From: Triparma columacea
Taxonomy: Eukaryota; Sar; Bolidophyceae; Parmales; Triparmaceae
NCBI GenBank assembly: GCA_030267965.1
Contig: BRYA01000134.1
Span: 2,067 to 54,546, forward strand
Direction of reading: 5' to 3'
DNA: 52,480 nt
Each line of letters opens with the position of its first letter. Within the stretch, counting starts at the first letter, position 1. The position numbers were made by a program, and so were the translations under genes. Shown here piece after piece: positions 51,866 to 52,480 of the stretch. Under the pieces are notes generated by a model that searched no databases, had not been told where the DNA came from, and saw only the letters and a program-made list of their open reading frames with translations.

Positions 51866-52410
51866 GTTGCCTAGCGACTTGCAGACCTACGAATCGCTGG
51901 TAATAGTTCGTGGTTGCTTCCATTTCGTGTTTGATGGTGTCGGTAGAATCATCGGCTCCGATGAGGACCACAAGAACATGTTTCTCAACGCAGCCCATGA
52001 TGCTGCACAAGCTGTAGCCGCTGCCGCTGCACAAGCCGTAGCCCCGTTGAACGTCAGGAGGTTGTTGGAGGAACTCGACGACTACTTACATCTACCTGAT
52101 CAAGTCCAGGAAAATGTCAAGTGGCTGATCGAACAGACCCCACGTCCCCAGCTTCTTGCCCTTACGTTGGCACTTCTCAAAGAAGGCGGTTTCGACCAAT
52201 CTGCCGCTGACCAAATCAGCGCTCTTTTCACTACCGTTGATCTCCAGACCCTCTTCCGAGGCATGTCGTCCAACAACCTTACTACGGTGAAGAGGATGGT
52301 TGCCAAGATCGTTCACGATGAGGTACGTCAAACCATTGTACTTGTCTTGCTTGCGCTCTAACTAACTCAACACGTCGTTACGTTGACAGGAGTGGCAGGA
52401 GGACAACACG
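51304..52410 (+). CDS. Unrecognised gene cut by the telomere
   Basis: Exons 51304-51627, 51747-52322 and 52390-52410. The first two have clean GT-AG junctions in phase 0. The third follows a TTGACAG acceptor, codes EWQEDNT and then runs straight into TTAGGG repeats. The visible protein is about 307 residues. It has a polar N-terminus with an acidic DEDEEEDEG patch, a hydrophobic stretch near LGIMILIIFFALP, an Ala-rich AAHDAAQAVAAAAAQAV stretch and amphipathic helices (RRLLEELDDYLHLPDQ, LALTLALLKEGGFDQ). I do not recognise the family. If exon 3 is real, the normal 3' end has been lost to the chromosome end. The left copy at 9703-10283 is shorter still. Confidence 0.65.
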
Positions 52411-52480
52411 TTAGGGTTAGGGTTAGGGTTAGGGTTAGGGTTAGGGTTAGGGTTAGGGTTAGGGTTAGGGTTAGGGTTAG
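52411..52480 (+). repeat. Telomere, TTAGGG repeats
   Basis: Eleven perfect TTAGGG units and a partial one, G-rich strand 5' to 3' toward the end, marking the right end of a chromosome. No subtelomeric satellite separates it from the last gene. Confidence 0.98.

Noticed and set aside
1..52480. tRNA, rRNA or other structured RNA genes
   Set aside because: None was noticed on reading both strands, but no covariance search could be run, so absence is not proven.

Overview
This is a eukaryotic nuclear window ending in a true chromosome end: the last 70 bases are TTAGGG repeats with the G-rich strand running outward. Genes carry short GT-AG introns (donors GTGAG or GTAAG, acceptors CAG or TAG). 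A predicted plastid-lumen protein with a two-part leader, large families of BspA-type leucine-rich-repeat genes and TTAGGG telomeres together suggest a photosynthetic stramenopile. Parmales/Bolidophyceae is my best guess; this is inference, since no search was run. The exon models below were built by hand from splice signals and reading-phase agreement.

Layout: (1) 1-9518, minus: a very large gene with three START-like lipid-binding modules and a repeated multi-pass membrane module. Its 5' part is a tandem array of nine 33-45 nt exons, all in phase 1. It runs off the left edge. (2) 9716-12757 and 48479-51865: two arms of an inverted duplication, each carrying a three-KH RNA-binding gene and a divergent partner gene. 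The left partner is truncated by the duplication edge and the right partner is cut by the telomere. (3) 13585-22376: single-copy housekeeping genes: a FAIM1-like protein, a MAP kinase, a catalytic-domain-only MTHFR and EIF1AD. (4) 22791-30358: four tandem BspA-type LRR genes on the minus strand, each linked to a copy of a conserved ~370-bp block. (5) 31056-36508: an ABHD10-like hydrolase lacking the nucleophile serine, a Cys-rich secreted protein with a reading-frame break, an unrecognised five-exon gene and CWC21/SRRM2-type splicing factor. (6) 36949-41088: a stand-alone paralogue of the membrane module of gene 1, then an EF-hand protein with 30-residue repeats. (7) 42005-44470: ribosomal protein S18 followed by three extra copies of its 3' end, the last interrupted by a fifth LRR gene. 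(8) 44698-48260: a predicted thylakoid-lumen protein, then a gene joining an SMR nuclease domain to five or six ubiquitin-interacting motifs, whose introns are near-copies of one another.

Two themes stand out. First, duplication at every scale: microexons, introns, gene tails, gene clusters and a subtelomeric inverted repeat. Second, several proteins have unusual composition: SMR plus UIMs (reminiscent of the ubiquitin-binding SMR nucleases of No-Go mRNA decay), a hydrolase fold without its nucleophile, and an MTHFR without the regulatory half.
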